This document shows positions 43,595 to 52,324 of a stretch of 64,000 bases of DNA, in pieces. The stretch is from contig NZ_LQOM01000040.1 in the NCBI RefSeq assembly GCF_002101595.1, positions 1 through 64,000 on the forward strand. The letters run 5' to 3'. Made by a program: the position numbers and the translations under genes. The notes under the pieces were generated by a model. It was not told the DNA's origin and did not search any database. It saw nothing but the letters and a program-made list of their open reading frames with translations. Position 1 is the stretch's first letter. Every line of letters starts with the position of its first letter. The stretch is from Mycobacterium celatum. Its GTDB lineage: Bacteria; Actinomycetota; Actinomycetes; Mycobacteriales; Mycobacteriaceae.

Positions 43595-45424
43595 TTATCG
43601 ACCGTACGTCGGCCTGACCGGTATCAACGGCGGTACCTGGGCTGTGGTGGTCGGCGGGTACGGCGTCAGCGGCGGATAGCTGAAGGTGGTTGTCGGCTGG
43701 GTGGTAGTCGTGGGCCTGCTGGTGGTCGTGGTGGTCGGCACTGTGGTCGTCGTGGTGGGCACCGTGGTTGTGGTGGTGGGCACCGTGGTCCTGGTGGTTG
43801 TCGGTGGTTCGGTAGTCGTCGGCGGTGACGGCGGAATCGCGGACTCGGCGGGGCCGGGGTTCGACGGGATTTCCGTGTCGGTCGTCGGTGGCGGCGCGGG
43901 AGGCAGCGATCCAACGCTGGGCAGCTTGCTCAGCGTGGGTACGGTGCTGGGGCGTTGGGTGGGACCGTGGCTGGTGGAGCTCAACTTGAACACCACCAGG
44001 CCTGCCGCGAGCAGGGCGACCAGGGCCGCCGTTGCGCCCACGCTGTACAACACCCCCACGCGCTTGTACCACCGCGACCGTTTGGGCGTCGTGGCATAGC
44101 TCGCAGAGGCAGGTTCGGCTGCCACCGACGGGGGCGCGGCCGTCATGCCGCGGCCGTATTCGCCGCTGTCCTCCTCGCCGGTGTAGGGCAATGGCTCGTC
44201 GCCGCTGGACGCCTCCTGCGACCAGGCCAGCGCGCGGTAGGTCGCCGACGGGGCGCCGTCATCCACTGATTCGCCCGCAGCCGCAGCGGCCGCCCCGGCT
44301 GCCCACGCCGCGGGCGCTACATCGGTCGGAACAGGAGAGTCGAATTGGGTCGGGGCCGCGGCGGCAGCGCCCGGGGCAAGCGCGGTAGCCTGCGCGCCGG
44401 TAGACGATTTCTGCTCCGCAAGCACCGCCGCGCCGAAGGCGGCGCTCAGCGCCGGATGCGGCGTGGTGACCACCGGTGCCTGCAAGCGCTGCTCGAGTTG
44501 TCGGGTAACCAAAGGGATGCACGCACCCCCGCCGACCGTGGCGATCGCGGCCAGCCTTGCCGGCGGAATTCGATTGCGCCGCAAGACGTCTTCGACATTG
44601 CTGACTACGCGACTCAGGGGTTCGGCGATAAGGCGTTCCAATTCCGTCCGGAAGAAGCGGATGTCGTCGGCGCCAGGCATCTCGGCCGGGATGACCGCGA
44701 CCGTAGCGGCAGATAGTTGCTCCTTGGCGCGCCGGCATTCGTCGATCCGCCGAGACACCGCGCTCACCGGCGCAGTCCCGGCCGCGTCGGCCTGAGCGGC
44801 GAGGCTGGCCTGGATGTGGCCGAGGATGGCCTGGTCGATCTGGTCGCCGGAAAAGTCGGGGTAGCGCAGCGTTTGGCCGATGTGCTGAAAATCGGCCGCC
44901 GCGTCGGTGAGTGTGACGCTGGTGCCGCTGGCGCCGAAGTCACAAAGCGCCACGATCCCATCGGTAGGGAAACCGGGTTTGGCGTACAGCGCGGCAAGCG
45001 CCGCCGTGGCGTCGGAGATCAGAGTCGGTGGTATACCGCCGGGAGTAAGAGATTGCTTGGTGCCCACCGCTTCTCGCAGCGCAGCGACGACGGTGGGATT
45101 CCAGTGCGCTGGGACGGCGATCGCCACCGGTGCCCCGTAGCCGACGGCGCGCGCCATCGCGTCGAGCGCCTCGACCGCCAGCGCATCACCGCTGTGGGTG
45201 GATCCGTCGGGCGCGATCAGCGGAGTGGGCGTGCCGACCTGCTCGACGAACCCGCGCAGCACCAAGCCGGGTTCGGTGAGGTTCGGGTTGTCCTCCGGCG
45301 TCCCTACTTCGTGTGGCCGGTGGCCGAACAAGGTGAGCACGGAACGGCGCGTCACCGGCGCGCTGCCCACTCGTGCCGCGACCAGGTTGGCGACCCCGAC
45401 GGACAACCCGAGCGCGTCGGTCAT
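43595..45424 (-). CDS. Second Hsp70-like membrane protein with Thr-rich outer tail
   Basis: The 609-residue protein is a paralogue of the gene at 18998: LGLSVGVANLVAARVG in place of the phosphate-1 loop, ALCDFGASGTSVTL for phosphate 2 and TVGGGACIPLV for the adenosine motif. The phosphate-1 Thr pair is replaced (VGVAN), so nucleotide binding may be lost. A membrane span lies at about 455-481, then a Pro/Thr-rich tail. It lies on the minus strand, divergent from iniB, where M. tuberculosis has Rv0339c (iniR) and Rv0340. Confidence 0.82.
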   Translation of the reverse strand: MTDALGLSVGVANLVAARVGSAPVTRRSVLTLFGHRPHEVGTPEDNPNLTEPGLVLRGFVEQVGTPTPLIAPDGSTHSGDALAVEALDAMARAVGYGAPVAIAVPAHWNPTVVAALREAVGTKQSLTPGGIPPTLISDATAALAALYAKPGFPTDGIVALCDFGASGTSVTLTDAAADFQHIGQTLRYPDFSGDQIDQAILGHIQASLAAQADAAGTAPVSAVSRRIDECRRAKEQLSAATVAVIPAEMPGADDIRFFRTELERLIAEPLSRVVSNVEDVLRRNRIPPARLAAIATVGGGACIPLVTRQLEQRLQAPVVTTPHPALSAAFGAAVLAEQKSSTGAQATALAPGAAAAAPTQFDSPVPTDVAPAAWAAGAAAAAAGESVDDGAPSATYRALAWSQEASSGDEPLPYTGEEDSGEYGRGMTAAPPSVAAEPASASYATTPKRSRWYKRVGVLYSVGATAALVALLAAGLVVFKLSSTSHGPTQRPSTVPTLSKLPSVGSLPPAPPPTTDTEIPSNPGPAESAIPPSPPTTTEPPTTTRTTVPTTTTTVPTTTTTVPTTTTTSRPTTTTQPTTTFSYPPLTPYPPTTTAQVPPLIPVRPTYGR

Positions 45425-45888
45425 ATCTTGCAAACCCCTGCGTAGTCGGTTGTGTGGCGATCGTCGGCGCCGGTACCCCAAGGTAAGGACGGACGGGGCC
45501 GGGCCTCATCGACGATTCCCCGTAACCGTTTCCCCAGATGAGGCGTTCCCTAATCCTGCGGCCGCGTCAGTTGGCCGCCCGTCATGGGAGTTCGCTTCGC
45601 GTTTCCTGTGGGTCTGGGGGCCGCGGTCCGGGCCGCGGTTGACGACGTCGGCGTTGCCGTTAGGGGTGGTCGACAGGCCGGCAACCTGTGGCGACGGTTC
45701 GCAGCGGGTTGGGCGCGGCGTTGTCGGTGGAGCATCGGTACCTAGCTTCTGCTAATGCAGCGCATTGGTCGGTCCAAAAGAAGTGGTGTCGGTCGACTCG
45801 CCGGGTCGACGCGAGCTGCCGGAGCGCGCATATCGGGGCTCTAAGATCGCCGAGGACTTCACCGAGACCCATCGAAAGGCGCTTCAAG
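45425..45888 (+). promoter_or_regulatory. iniB upstream region with a palindrome
   Basis: This 464-base gap lies between the divergent Hsp70-like gene and iniB and presumably carries the iniBAC promoter, which responds to cell-wall inhibitors. It contains an exact inverted repeat GTCGAC (45792-45797) and GTCGAC (45805-45810) about 80 bases before the start, a plausible regulator site. No -10 or -35 could be fixed with confidence. No other gene is seen. Confidence 0.5.
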
Positions 45889-47379
45889 ATGACCTCTTTG
45901 ATCGACTACATCCTCGATCTCTTCCGGAACGAGGATGCGGCCCGGGCATTTGTTGCCTCCCCCGAGCAGGCGATGAGTGACGCGGGATTGGCAGGGGTGT
46001 CTGCCGAACAGGTGTCGTCGGTGGCGGCCACGGCAATGCCCGGCCTGACGATCGACAGTGGCGATCCGATGGCGGGTCTGCAGCAGGCGGTGTCCAACCA
46101 GTTTGGGTTTGCGTCGCCGGCTGCTTCGTTCTCGGCCAACGACGGCGGTTTCGTTGACGGCGGCAGCAGCGTCGGGATCGGTGGCGGCGGGGAGGCCGGC
46201 GCCTGGATGGGCGGCGGTGCCGGGCTGAGCGAATCCATCGGGTTCGGCGTTGAGGCCGGTTTCGGTGTCGGTGGTGGCTTCGGCGGCGAGGCTGGCGGTG
46301 GTTTTGGTGGTCAAGTGGGCGGCGGCTTTGGGGGTGAGGCCGGCGGCGGTTTCGGCGGGGTAAGCGTTGGCGCTGGCGGCGAGGCTGGTGGTGGTCTGGG
46401 TTGGCAGGGCGGCGCTGGCGGTCAGGCCGGCGGTGGCACACAGCTCGGTGGCAACGCCGACGGCAGTGGGCGTGTCGCGGGCCAAGCAGGTGCCGGTGGC
46501 CAAACCGGAGTTGGGGGTCAAGCCGGCGCCGGGGGCCAATTCGCTGGCAGCTCCGGTGCAGGTGTCGGTGGCGGTGCCGGTTTCACTAGCAGCGGCGGTC
46601 TGCAATCAGGTGGGTCGATTGGTGGCGTCGGTGCGGGCGGTCAGGCCGGCGCCCTAGGAGGCGGATCCTTTGGCGTCGGCGGCGCCGGTCTGGGTGCCGG
46701 TGGCGCGTTAGGTGGTGTTGGCGCGCTGAGCGCCCAAGCCAGTGCGACTGGCAGCGCGGCGCTCGCCGCCGGTGTCGGCGGCGGGGGTGGCTTCCTCGCC
46801 GACGAAAGCGCCGCCCTCGGCGGGGGAGCTCATGTCGCCGGCGGGCTAGCCGCGACCGGGCAGGCCGGCACGACGGGCGGCTTCGGCGCCAGCGCTGGGG
46901 GCGGAGCAGGTGTGCACGGCCAGGCCAGCGGCGACGCTGCCGGTGGCTTCGGCGGCCAGGCCGGCGCCAGTGGCCAGACCAGCGCCGGCGACCATGGCGA
47001 CATCCTTAGCCACGAAAGCAGCTCGCTGACCGGCGCAACCAATGTCACGAGTCAGGGCAGCGTCATCCACGACAGCGGCTCGGTCATAGCCGGTCACGCC
47101 GCATCCGCCTCGAGCGGCTCGGTCATCCAGAATTCGGAAAGCACTGCACACCAAGGGGTTTCGAGCTCAATCAGCGGCAGCCAGGGGTCGACGGTCGAAA
47201 CACACTCCACCGTCGGCGCTGCGGATCACTCGGTGTTCGACGCATCCGGTCAGTCGGGCGTCGACGCATCAAGCCATTCGGTGTTCGACGCCAGCCACGA
47301 CGCGTCGCTGTCGCACAGCACTGCGGTGGACACCGACGCGTCGGTGCACCACCCCGTCGACCCGCACACCGGCTTCTGA
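45889..47379 (+). CDS. iniB: IniB, Gly-rich protein of the isoniazid-inducible operon
   Basis: The 496-residue protein (479 recalled for Rv0341) begins MTSLIDYILDLFRNEDAARA, the conserved IniB N-terminal domain (about 1-75). The next 300 residues are Gly/Ala/Gln-rich (GG-GA-GQ units), and the last 130 are Ser/His-rich. It lacks a PE domain, so it is not a PE_PGRS protein. The frame open from 45688 has no ribosome site; ATG 45889 matches the family start. iniBAC is induced by isoniazid and ethambutol. Confidence 0.93.
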   Translation: MTSLIDYILDLFRNEDAARAFVASPEQAMSDAGLAGVSAEQVSSVAATAMPGLTIDSGDPMAGLQQAVSNQFGFASPAASFSANDGGFVDGGSSVGIGGGGEAGAWMGGGAGLSESIGFGVEAGFGVGGGFGGEAGGGFGGQVGGGFGGEAGGGFGGVSVGAGGEAGGGLGWQGGAGGQAGGGTQLGGNADGSGRVAGQAGAGGQTGVGGQAGAGGQFAGSSGAGVGGGAGFTSSGGLQSGGSIGGVGAGGQAGALGGGSFGVGGAGLGAGGALGGVGALSAQASATGSAALAAGVGGGGGFLADESAALGGGAHVAGGLAATGQAGTTGGFGASAGGGAGVHGQASGDAAGGFGGQAGASGQTSAGDHGDILSHESSSLTGATNVTSQGSVIHDSGSVIAGHAASASSGSVIQNSESTAHQGVSSSISGSQGSTVETHSTVGAADHSVFDASGQSGVDASSHSVFDASHDASLSHSTAVDTDASVHHPVDPHTGF

Positions 47380-47405
47380 TCGCGAGCAAGAGGTAGGGCA
47401 ACCCG

Positions 47406-49235
47406 GTGACCCAGCCTGCTGACCCGCGTCGGGTGACGGTGATCGTCGAACTGATCGATCACACCAGCAAAATCGCCGGCCTCAACCAGCGCGAAGACCT
47501 GGTGCAGCGGTTGGCGCAGGCACGCGAGCGCATCACCGATCCGCAGATCCGGGTGGTGATCGCCGGGCAGCTCAAGCAGGGCAAGAGCCAGCTGCTCAAC
47601 TCGCTGTTGAACATGCCGGTCGCCCGGGTGGGTGACGACGAGGCGACGGTGCTGACAACCGTCGTCGGCTATGGCGCGCAGCCGTCGGCGCGGATCGTAG
47701 TGCGAAAACCCAACGGAGAAGAGGAATCCGTCAGCATCCCCGTCGCCGACATCCAGACCGATTTGCGACGGGCGCCCCAGGCCGCCGGCCGGGAAGTCCT
47801 ACGGGTCGAGGTCAGCGCGCCCAGCCCGATGCTGCAGGGCGGCCTGACGTTCATCGACACCCCGGGCGTGGGCGGACACGGCCAGCCGCACCTGTCGGCG
47901 ACGCTGGGGCTGTTACCCGCGGCGGATGCGATGCTGATGGTCAGCGACACCAGCCAGGAGCTGACCGAGCCGGAAATGCGGTTCGTGCAGCAGGCCCACC
48001 AGATCTGCCCGGTGGGGTTGGTTCTCGCCACCAAGATCGACCTGTATCCGCACTGGCGCGAGATCGTCAACACCAACATGGGCCACCTGCAACGCGCCCG
48101 GGTGCCGATGCCCGTCGTCCCGGTCTCGTCCCTGCTGCGCAGCCACGCCATCCAACTCAACGACAAGGAACTCAACGACGAGTCCAACTTCCCCGCAATC
48201 GTGCAATTCCTCAGCGACACGGTGCTGTCCCGGGAGAACGACCGGGTGCGCGACGACGTATTGAACGAGATCCGTGCGGCCGCAGAGCATTTGACCCTGG
48301 CGGTGACCACGGAATTGGCGGCGTTCGACGACCCGCAGCGACGGCTCACCGAGGACCTCGAGCAACGCAAGCGCGAGGCCGAGGACGCCTTGCAGCAAAG
48401 CGCGCTCTGGCAACAGGTGCTCAACGACGGCACCACCGACCTCACCGCCGACGTCGACCACGACCTGCGGGCGCGGTTCCGCGCGATCACCGAACGCACC
48501 GAGCGCACGATCGACTCCTGCGATCCGACCCGACATTGGGCCGAAATCGGCGCCGAGGTGGAGAACGCGATCGCCACCGCCGTCGGGGACAACTTCGTGT
48601 GGGCCTATCAACGTGCCCGGGCACTTGCCGACGATGTGGCCCGCAGCTTCATGGAGGCGGGGCTGGGCGCGGTCGCCCTGCCGGAGCTCAGCGCCCGAGC
48701 GATACGTGCGGATTTCGGGCAGCTCAAATCGCTGGCCCGCCTCGAGACCAAGCCGGCTGGCAAGGGCCACAAGGTGATTACCGGCATGCGCGGCTCGTAC
48801 GGTGGCATGGTGATGTTCGGCATGCTGTCCTCGGCGGTGGCCGGGCTGGGCATGTTCAACCCGTTGTCGGTGGGCGCCGGTCTGCTTCTGGGCCGGCACG
48901 CCTACAAGGAGGACAAAGAAAACCGGCTGCTGCGCGCCCGCAACGAAGCCAAGACGAACGTGCGCCGCTTTGTCGACGACGTGTCGTTTGTGGTGGGCAA
49001 GGAGTCCCGCGACCGGCTCAAGGTGATCCAGCGTCAGGTGCGCGACCACTACCGCGGCATCGCCAATCAGGCCACCCGATCGCTGAACGAGTCGCTGCAA
49101 GCCAGCATTGCCGCAGCGAGAATGCAGGAAGCCGAGCGCTACAACCGGATTCGCGAACTGGAGCGCCAACTCGACATCCTCAACCAGGTCGCCGTCAACC
49201 TGGACAAGCTCACCACCCCGACGGCCGCGGTGTGA
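47406..49235 (+). CDS. iniA: IniA, dynamin-like GTPase
   Basis: The 609-residue protein (640 recalled for Rv0342) has the GTPase P-loop GQLKQGKS (about 54-61), the G3 motif DTPGVGG (near 151) and G4 TKID (near 209). A hydrophobic stretch at about 465-495 (GGMVMFGMLSSAVAGLG) is the membrane-dipping paddle region. It is bacterial dynamin-like, remodels membranes, and is linked to drug tolerance. GTG 47406 is preceded by AAGAGG. The stop overlaps the iniC start as GTGA. Confidence 0.94.
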   Translation: MTQPADPRRVTVIVELIDHTSKIAGLNQREDLVQRLAQARERITDPQIRVVIAGQLKQGKSQLLNSLLNMPVARVGDDEATVLTTVVGYGAQPSARIVVRKPNGEEESVSIPVADIQTDLRRAPQAAGREVLRVEVSAPSPMLQGGLTFIDTPGVGGHGQPHLSATLGLLPAADAMLMVSDTSQELTEPEMRFVQQAHQICPVGLVLATKIDLYPHWREIVNTNMGHLQRARVPMPVVPVSSLLRSHAIQLNDKELNDESNFPAIVQFLSDTVLSRENDRVRDDVLNEIRAAAEHLTLAVTTELAAFDDPQRRLTEDLEQRKREAEDALQQSALWQQVLNDGTTDLTADVDHDLRARFRAITERTERTIDSCDPTRHWAEIGAEVENAIATAVGDNFVWAYQRARALADDVARSFMEAGLGAVALPELSARAIRADFGQLKSLARLETKPAGKGHKVITGMRGSYGGMVMFGMLSSAVAGLGMFNPLSVGAGLLLGRHAYKEDKENRLLRARNEAKTNVRRFVDDVSFVVGKESRDRLKVIQRQVRDHYRGIANQATRSLNESLQASIAAARMQEAERYNRIRELERQLDILNQVAVNLDKLTTPTAAV

Positions 49236-50725
49236 GTACCAGCGAGCAGGTCCGCGCAATCCTGGGCGGCACCATCCGCGCCTACCAGGGCGACCCGGCC
49301 TACCGTGAGCGTCCCGACGTGTTCTACGCGCTCGAATGCATCGGCGCGCGGCTGGGTGAACCGATACGCATCGCGCTGGCCGGCACGCTCAAAGCGGGCA
49401 AGTCCACACTCGTCAATGCGCTTGTCGGACAAGACGTTGCCCCCACCGACGCCACCGAGGCCACCCGGATCGTGACGTGGTTTCGGCACGGCCCCACCCC
49501 GAAAGTCACCGCCAACCACCGCGGCGGGCGCCGCTGCAACGTGCCGATCACCCACGACGGGGGGCTCACCTTCGACCTGAACCGCGTAGCCCCTGCAGAT
49601 GTGGTCGACCTGGATGTGCAGTGGCCCGCCCAGGAGCTGATCGACGTTACGATCATCGACACGCCGGGCACGTCGTCGTTGGCCCGCGACGTCTCCGAGC
49701 GCACCCTGCGGCTGCTGGTACCCGAAGACGGAGTACCGCGGGTCGACGCGGTGGTGTTCCTGTTGCGCACTCTCAACGCCGCCGACATCGGGTTGCTCAA
49801 GCAGATCGGCGATCTGGTCGGCACCTCGGCGGGAGCGCTGGGCATCATCGGGGTGGCGTCGCGCGCCGACGAGATCGGCGCCGGGCGGATCGACGCGATG
49901 CTGTCGGCCAAGGACGTCGCCACCCGGTTCACCGCCGAGATGAATCAGACCGGGATTTGTCAGGCGGTGGTGCCGGTGTCGGGGCTGTTAGCACTGACCG
50001 CGCGCACCCTGCGACAGTCGGAATTCGTCGCGCTGCAAAAGCTTGCCGCAGTCGATGCCACCGAGCTCAACAAAGCCATGCTGAGCGTGGACCGCTTCGC
50101 CCGCCCCGACAGCGCGTTGCCGGTGGATGCCGGTACCCGCAGGCAACTGTTGGAGCGGTTCGGCATGTTCGGGATCCGGATCTCGCTCGCCGTGTTGCGG
50201 GCCGGTGTCGGCGATGCGGCCGGTCTGGCCGACGAGCTGCTGAAGCGCAGTGGGCTGGTGGCCCTGCGTGAAGTGATCGACCAGCAATTCGCGCAGCGAG
50301 CCGACATGCTCAAGGCGCACACCGCGTTGGTCTCGTTGCGACGATTCGTCGAGGCCCACCCGATTGCAGCCACGCCCTACGTCATCGCCGACATCGACCC
50401 ACTGCTGGCCGACACCCACGCGTTCGAGGAGCTTCGACTGCTAAGTCAATTGTCTTCGCGGCAAACAACTTTGAACGACGACGAGATGGCCTCGCTGCGT
50501 CGCATCATCGGCGGGTCGGGCACCGACACCGCCAGCCGGCTCGGCCTGTCCGCCGAGGCAAGCTACGACGCTCCGCGCGCAGCGTTCGCCGCTGCCCAAC
50601 GCTGGCGCCGTCGCGCCGACCACCCGCTCAACGACCCGTTCACCACCAGGGCGTGTCGCGCGGCGGTGCGCAGCGCCGAGGCGGTCGTCGCCGAATATCA
50701 AGGCGCACAGACTCTTAGGGGTTGA
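49232..50725 (+). CDS. iniC: IniC, dynamin-like GTPase partner
   Basis: The 497-residue protein (493 recalled for Rv0343) has P-loop GTLKAGKS (about 51-58), G3 DTPGTSS and a predicted helical C-terminal stalk. It lacks the hydrophobic paddle of IniA and is likely its heteromeric partner. GTG 49232 shares four bases with the iniA stop. The frame open from 48536 lies inside iniA and is not used. Its 3' end overlaps the convergent poly-Thr gene by 11 bases. Confidence 0.93.
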   Translation: MSTSEQVRAILGGTIRAYQGDPAYRERPDVFYALECIGARLGEPIRIALAGTLKAGKSTLVNALVGQDVAPTDATEATRIVTWFRHGPTPKVTANHRGGRRCNVPITHDGGLTFDLNRVAPADVVDLDVQWPAQELIDVTIIDTPGTSSLARDVSERTLRLLVPEDGVPRVDAVVFLLRTLNAADIGLLKQIGDLVGTSAGALGIIGVASRADEIGAGRIDAMLSAKDVATRFTAEMNQTGICQAVVPVSGLLALTARTLRQSEFVALQKLAAVDATELNKAMLSVDRFARPDSALPVDAGTRRQLLERFGMFGIRISLAVLRAGVGDAAGLADELLKRSGLVALREVIDQQFAQRADMLKAHTALVSLRRFVEAHPIAATPYVIADIDPLLADTHAFEELRLLSQLSSRQTTLNDDEMASLRRIIGGSGTDTASRLGLSAEASYDAPRAAFAAAQRWRRRADHPLNDPFTTRACRAAVRSAEAVVAEYQGAQTLRG

Positions 50726-51113
50726 TACCCGGGACGTGGATGTTGGGCAGTTGGTCCCGCCAATGATGCTTCGGCGAGCTGGTCACAGGCGGCGGCGCCG
50801 GCGCCTGCGTGGTCCATTGCGGGGCTGTGGTTGTCGGTTCGGCGGTCGTGGTGGTCGTGGTGGTGGTGGTGGTGGTTGTCGTCGTCGTCGTGGTTGTTGT
50901 CGTTGTGGTCGTCGTCGTGGTGGGGGAGGGTGCTTCGCCTCCGCCGCCAGTCGCAAGCACGACGAGTCCCCAGATGATTACCGCGATCAAGAAGACGACC
51001 AGCAGACCCCATCCCGCCAGCGCCCACGGCTTGAGGTACCACGGTGACGGATCGTCGGCCCGCATGAACGGGTCGCCCCGGCCGCCGTTGTCAGGTGGTT
51101 CGCTCCCCCTCAC
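50715..51113 (-). CDS. Single-span poly-Thr protein, copy A
   Basis: The 132-residue protein has a short N-terminal tail (GRGDPF then MRADDPSPWYLKPWALAGWG), one membrane span (about 31-54), a Gly run and a tail with about 27 consecutive Thr, then TTAPQW and LPNIHVPGINP. The Thr codons are mixed (ACC, ACG, ACA), so it is not a simple tandem repeat. GTG 51113 or ATG 51065 could be the start. Two paralogues follow on the same strand. Topology suggests a wall-facing tail. Confidence 0.75.
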   Translation of the reverse strand: MRGSEPPDNGGRGDPFMRADDPSPWYLKPWALAGWGLLVVFLIAVIIWGLVVLATGGGGEAPSPTTTTTTTTTTTTTTTTTTTTTTTTTTAEPTTTAPQWTTQAPAPPPVTSSPKHHWRDQLPNIHVPGINP

Positions 51114-51133
51114 GGCAAGCGATCGTATCGGTT

Positions 51134-51760
51134 CTACAGCCCCGGCGGCAGCGTGATCGGCGGCAGCGTGATCACCGACGGCGGGGTGAAAGCTCCCGGT
51201 GGCGCCGAGGTGGTGGTGGCCGTCGTCGTTGGCGCGGTGGTGGTCGTGGTGTCGGTTGTTGTCGTTGTCGTGGTGGTCGTTGTCGTTGTAGTCGTGGTGG
51301 TGGTGGTCGTCGTCGTCGGCACCGTGGTGGTGGGCGCGGTGGTGGCGGGCGGAACGACCGGCGCGGCGGACGTCGTTGTGGGGGCCGGCGTGATGGTCGT
51401 CGTGGTCGTCGACGACGTCGTGGTGGCCGGGGTCTTGCCGTGTCCGCTCGTCAGCTGGAGGATGCCCCAAACGATCAGGGCGATCAGGATCGCGACCGCG
51501 ACACCCCAGGCGATCAGCGCCGCAGGCTTGCGATGCCACGGCGTGGCTTTGGCCGGCGGTTCCGTTTCGCCCTCGTCGTATGCCGGTGCTGGCTCGTATC
51601 CGCCGTACTCGGGCGCGTACTGGGTCGGCTCGCCGCTCTCGCGGTAGTTCGGCGCGTATTGGGTCGGCTCGCCACCCTGTTCGTAGCCGCCCTGGCCGTA
51701 GCTGGGGCCGTATTGGGTCGGCTCGTCGCCGCCGTTGCCTGGAGGTTCGTAGCCTGCCAC
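51134..51760 (-). CDS. Single-span poly-Thr protein with EPTQY repeats, copy B
   Basis: The 208-residue protein has three cytosolic repeats of EPTQYxPxY (about residues 13-50), then the conserved PWHRKPAAL and a membrane span (about 80-103), and a long Thr-rich tail ending ITLPPITLPPGL. GTG 51760 is chosen at VAGYEPP because the longer open frame overlaps the neighbouring gene in another phase. The cytosolic Thr/Tyr repeats could be kinase or protein-binding sites; that is a guess. Confidence 0.75.
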   Translation of the reverse strand: MAGYEPPGNGGDEPTQYGPSYGQGGYEQGGEPTQYAPNYRESGEPTQYAPEYGGYEPAPAYDEGETEPPAKATPWHRKPAALIAWGVAVAILIALIVWGILQLTSGHGKTPATTTSSTTTTTITPAPTTTSAAPVVPPATTAPTTTVPTTTTTTTTTTTTTTTTTTTTTDTTTTTAPTTTATTTSAPPGAFTPPSVITLPPITLPPGL

Positions 51761-51819
51761 GGTCGCCGATAGTAGCCATCGGGACCGCAAAAACGCTGGT
51801 GCCACGCGGGCGGCGCGTG

Positions 51820-52311
51820 TCAGATGTGCGGCGGCAGCGTGATCACCGTGTGCGGCAGCGTGATCGTCGACGGCAGCGGCGGCAACGGCGGCAGCTTGGG
51901 TATGTGAGGTGGCTCGTGGTGCGCCGGTGGCGGCCGGCCGGGCTGCGGCGCGACGGGAGCGTTGGTCGCCGGTGGCGGTGCCTCCTCGGTGCTGCTCGGC
52001 GACGGCGTCGTCGTGGTCGTGCTGGAGGTTGTCGACGTCGTGGTGGTCGTCGAGGACGGAGTCGTCGAGGTGGTGGTGGCGGGACCGCCCCCGCCGCCGG
52101 TGGACAGCTGGATCAGGCCGTAGATGATCAGCACGATCAGGATCGCGACCAGCGTGGCCCACGCGGCCAGCAGCGAACGCTTGCGGTACCACGGCGGCGG
52201 CGGTTCCGGTTCGGACGCGTCGCCGGGTTCGATAGGGCCGGTTGGTTGTTGCACCTCGGCCATTTGCGTCGGCTGTTTGCTCGGATCGTCCTGGGGACCG
52301 TAGCGGGCCAC
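51820..52311 (-). CDS. Single-span Thr/Pro-rich protein, copy C
   Basis: The 163-residue protein has a cytosolic stretch with QPTQM and QQPTGPIEP, the shared PPPPWYRKRSLL entry to a membrane span (about 47-69), five Gly, Thr/Ser-rich and Pro-rich tail, and the end LPHTVITLPPHI. Its end resembles copy B's. Start GTG 52311. It lies 13 bases before the luciferase-like gene's 3' end on the same strand, so these could be one transcript with copies A and B. Confidence 0.75.
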   Translation of the reverse strand: MARYGPQDDPSKQPTQMAEVQQPTGPIEPGDASEPEPPPPWYRKRSLLAAWATLVAILIVLIIYGLIQLSTGGGGGPATTTSTTPSSTTTTTSTTSSTTTTTPSPSSTEEAPPPATNAPVAPQPGRPPPAHHEPPHIPKLPPLPPLPSTITLPHTVITLPPHI

Positions 52312-52324
52312 GGGTCGATCCTAC

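Noticed and set aside
46140..47000. Possible PE_PGRS gene
   Set aside because: The Gly-rich part belongs to IniB, which starts MTSLIDYIL and has no PE domain.
50880..50935. Simple trinucleotide repeat causing phase variation
   Set aside because: Thr codons are mixed (ACC, ACG, ACA), so slipped-strand mispairing is less likely than in a pure repeat.
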